In this document: one piece after another, positions 5,536 through 6,860 of the stretch
How the letters are laid out: each line of letters opens with the position of its first letter
Position numbering within the stretch: the first letter of the stretch is position 1
Notes under the pieces: generated by a model
Databases searched by the model: none
Seen by the model: the letters and a program-made list of their open reading frames with translations, nothing else
Told to the model about the DNA's origin: nothing
Made by a program: the position numbers and the translations under genes
NCBI GenBank assembly: GCA_016649625.1
Contig: JAENXI010000050.1
Span: 1 to 6,860, forward strand
Length of the DNA: 6,860 nucleotides
Direction: 5' to 3'
Source: Candidatus Bathyarchaeota archaeon
Lineage (GTDB): Archaea; Thermoproteota; Bathyarchaeia; Bathyarchaeales; Bathycorpusculaceae

Positions 5536-5871
5536 TTAGTTCTTGTTTTTCACAAAAACTCGGTTGTATCTAAATAGCATCATATATGCATTTATTCTAG
5601 TTAACTTGTGAAGTTTTATCACTGCAAATTCTTGAAAATGTGTTATTGAAGCAAGGTTTTCTATTGTGAATTCAAAGTTTGTTGTTTCTCCTGCGTAGAG
5701 GCTTAAACTTGTTGGGTTATCTGTTATAGTTAGGGGTTCTTTAATTTCAAGTGGAATACTCGCTGATTGCATTGCGTAAACTGTAAATCCGCTTATGGAA
5801 ATAATTGAGGTTAAAAATAAACCAAAAATAAATACTCTAAATCTTAATTTTGTTATCTTATGTTTTTGCAA
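5536..5871 (-). CDS. Small secreted or membrane-anchored protein with a beta-rich, Ig-like start; probably truncated
   Basis: Translation from a TTG at 5871 gives 111 residues. AAGGGAA (5876-5882) lies a few bases upstream and supports that start. Residues 11-33 are a strong hydrophobic segment (FRVFIFGLFLTSIISISGF then TVYA), preceded by Lys and Arg: a signal peptide or signal anchor. Residues 36-76 read like the first strands of an Ig-like fold, with SIPLEIKEPLTITDNP, then SLSLYAGETTNFEFTIENLA. The pattern 'xLSLYxGExxxFxFxIxNxAS' recurs in small exported archaeal proteins, to my memory often from Bathyarchaeia. The tail (77-111) becomes basic and Met/Phe/Lys/Asn-rich, with no beta-strand pattern. 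No other frame downstream continues the fold, so the second half of the domain seems lost. It stands alone, convergent with DUF2110. It may be a functional short protein or a decaying gene. Confidence 0.5.
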   Translation of the reverse strand: MQKHKITKLRFRVFIFGLFLTSIISISGFTVYAMQSASIPLEIKEPLTITDNPTSLSLYAGETTNFEFTIENLASITHFQEFAVIKLHKLTRINAYMMLFRYNRVFVKNKN

Positions 5872-5922
5872 GTGGTTCCCTTTTAAATCAAGGATCTATT
5901 TTGAATAAAAAGGGTTTTTGTG

Positions 5923-5934
5923 AAGATATTTTTG
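5923..5934 (-). promoter_or_regulatory. Possible TATA element of the small secreted protein gene
   Basis: On the minus strand CAAAAATATCTT lies about 52-63 bases before the TTG start. A start site about 25 bases downstream would give a leader of about 30 bases that includes AAGGGAA. Another A/T stretch at 5900-5912 is closer, but would place the start site within the ribosome-binding site. The call is weak. Confidence 0.25.
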
Positions 5935-5951
5935 CCAAAAAACTAGTCTTT

Positions 5952-5991
5952 GTCAAGAAAACTTGACAACATTAGGTCAAGAAACTTTGAC
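5952..5991. promoter_or_regulatory. Tandem 16-bp palindromes, probable regulator-binding sites
   Basis: GTCAAGAAAACTTGAC (5952-5967) is a perfect palindrome with six-base arms. GTCAAGAAACTTTGAC (5976-5991) differs at two central positions and keeps five-base arms. They start 24 bp apart. A degenerate third site, ATCAAGAATTGTGATC, may begin at 5995. They lie about 80-120 bp upstream of the TTG start of the small secreted protein, just beyond its weak TATA element, which would suit an activator or a repressor that binds as a dimer. Confidence 0.55.
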
Positions 5992-6095
5992 TAAATCAAG
6001 AATTGTGATCCAAATCTGGTTTTTAGCAAGACTGATATGTTCCCTCACCTAGATTTTACTTGATTATATTGAAGAAACATGCAGATCTGGTGTTC

Positions 6096-6104
6096 ATTAT
6101 AAAA
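6096..6104 (+). promoter_or_regulatory. Possible TATA element in the gene-poor right end
   Basis: ATTATAAAA followed by GCGAG is a fair archaeal TATA box on the plus strand. It would start a transcript near 6125, just before the first broken open stretch (6131). No gene with a normal start follows, so it could drive an RNA, belong to a decayed gene, or be chance. Confidence 0.25.
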
Positions 6105-6130
6105 GCGAGAAAATATGAAAATATTTCTAA

Positions 6131-6711
6131 AAAACAGTTGGTGCTTATGAACACATTTCATTGCTGAAGTTGAAATATTCGATAATAGAAGAATTCAAAA
6201 ATGGCGATGACAAGTTTATTCAAACACAAACAAACCACGATCTGCAATAATATTCTCGTCAAAAGCCATTATGTCCGAGAAAGATAATAATAGGTCCTTT
6301 TCTTTTAAATCACAGACTTGCTTAGGAGAGTAAAAAAACTGGGTAAACCAAAATGCGAACTAACCCACTGTGTAAACAACCTCGACGAATACTGCCAGTC
6401 ACGAATAAGAAAGTGGTTGGGAAAATGTAGTTTCAAACGAAAACCCTAACCCGCACGAAAAATCTGGAATGAAGCTAATTTGGATTGGTTTTGGGTGATT
6501 AAATTCAATCCCACACAAAGCTTATAATCATAAAAATTTTTAGAAAATTAATTCAATTTTATGGTTGGTTGAAACTTTGGAAATTAGAAAACTAATTTTC
6601 CCAATTCATTAGAAAAAAATATACGAGTTTATAGATTCTGAAGATCAAAAACAAATAGCACAATTACAAAAAGAGATTGGCAAAATAGGAGAAACTCAAA
6701 GTCCAAAATAA
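6131..6711 (+). pseudogene. Possible remnant of a decayed gene, unidentified
   Basis: No intact gene is present, but the plus strand carries a chain of open stretches broken by stops and frame changes. Frame 2 runs 6131-6247 (contains LLKLKYSIIEEFKNGDDKF), a stop, then 6251-6322. Frame 3 runs 6309-6446 (contains CELTHCVNNLDEYCQSRIRK then WLGK), a stop, then 6450-6524 with the Trp-rich WNEANLDWFWVIKFNP. Frame 1 runs 6544-6609, a stop, then 6613-6708 (KKIYEFIDSEDQKQIAQLQK then EIGKIGETQSPK, coiled-coil-like). Several are longer than expected between stops in DNA this AT-rich, and the last looks like a normal protein end followed by a T-tract. I do not recognise the family; a dead transposase is one guess. 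A minus-strand stretch of similar length exists in the same region, so this may be chance. Confidence 0.25.
6362..6511. other. Stretch with local base-pairing potential, possible structured RNA or DNA
   Basis: Three short inverted repeats lie in or near the least AT-rich part of the right end. AACCCACT (6362-6369) pairs with AGTGGTT (6412-6418), allowing one bulged C. GGTTGGG (6415-6421) pairs with CCCTAACC (6444-6451), allowing one bulged T, and competes with the first stem. GGATTG (6482-6487) pairs with CAATCC (6506-6511). The stems are short, and no known RNA family is recognised. Confidence 0.2.
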
Positions 6712-6724
6712 ATTAGGGCCTATC

Positions 6725-6731
6725 TTTTTTT
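6725..6731 (+). terminator. T7 tract, possible plus-strand terminator
   Basis: Seven Ts follow the last open stretch (stop at 6709-6711) and a small TAGG-G-CCTA inverted repeat. This is the type of site where archaeal polymerase stops. Downstream, 6732-6860 holds no feature I can support. Confidence 0.3.
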
Positions 6732-6860
6732 ATTAAAGTTTTATTCAATTAACGATCATGAGTTATTTTCTAATTTATGCTTCCCATCTAGTAGTGAAGT
6801 ATAGAGTTTGCTTATGTTTGGTATATTAGTAGAGATGAATTGTATCCATAGAATATTATG

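Noticed and set aside
6198..6212. GCGATGA as a C box of a C/D guide RNA
   Set aside because: It has one mismatch to the C-box consensus, and no well-placed D, C' and D' boxes were found.
6201..6287. 28-codon ATG-initiated reading frame (MAMTSLFKHKQ...)
   Set aside because: It is too short, lacks a ribosome-binding site, and competes with longer open stretches in another frame.
6759..6830. Short plus-strand reading (MSYFLIYASHLVVKYR...) resembling the start of an IS200-type Y1 transposase
   Set aside because: Only a few residues resemble the HLVxxVKYR motif, the frame stops after 23 codons, and no other part of TnpA or its end hairpins is visible.
5454..6860. CRISPR array or intact insertion sequence in the gene-poor end
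   Set aside because: There are no regularly spaced direct repeats beyond the two 16-bp palindromes, no terminal inverted repeats with target duplications, and no intact transposase.

Overview
The window is archaeal, AT-rich DNA, and almost all of its recognisable genes belong to the archaeal information-processing core. The diagnostic set is an archaeal NAC with a UBA tail, MBF1 with a zinc ribbon, aTrm56, transcription factor E alpha (TFE), and a DUF2110 protein. No bacterial or eukaryotic genome carries this combination. The gene order MBF1-HflX-Trm56-TFE-HD-DUF2110, the low GC and a small secreted protein of a type common there make a Bathyarchaeia-like member of the Thermoproteota the best guess. 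That placement is inference from gene content, not a measured phylogeny.

Layout. Positions 1-1131 hold a leftward block: a PUA-domain RNA-binding protein (664-1131), NAC (265-618), and the start of a PfkB-family sugar/nucleoside kinase (1-130) that runs off the left edge. The kinase has its own candidate TATA box. A 79-bp divergent spacer (1132-1210) separates this block from a long rightward block. One symmetric TATA-like element in the middle of the spacer could serve both directions.

The rightward block runs from 1211 to 5453: MBF1, HflX (its true N-terminus is hidden behind a non-ATG start, probably ACG at 1732), aTrm56, a 73-bp gap with TATA-like elements, TFE, an HD-domain hydrolase and DUF2110. 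Most neighbours overlap (16, 35, 17 and 4 bp), so translation is probably coupled. Together they cover promoter opening (TFE), coactivation (MBF1), ribosome splitting or rescue (HflX) and tRNA T-loop methylation (Trm56), with two genes of unknown job.

After a convergent junction with T-tracts (5454-5535), a leftward gene (5536-5871, TTG start) encodes a short secreted or membrane-anchored protein that looks truncated. Two near-identical 16-bp palindromes lie upstream of it (5952-5991). The last ~870 bases (5992-6860) contain no convincing gene. They hold broken open stretches on the plus strand, local pairing potential, a TATA-like element and a T-tract, and are best read as a decayed gene or an unrecognised RNA. 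No rRNA, tRNA, CRISPR array or intact insertion sequence was seen.
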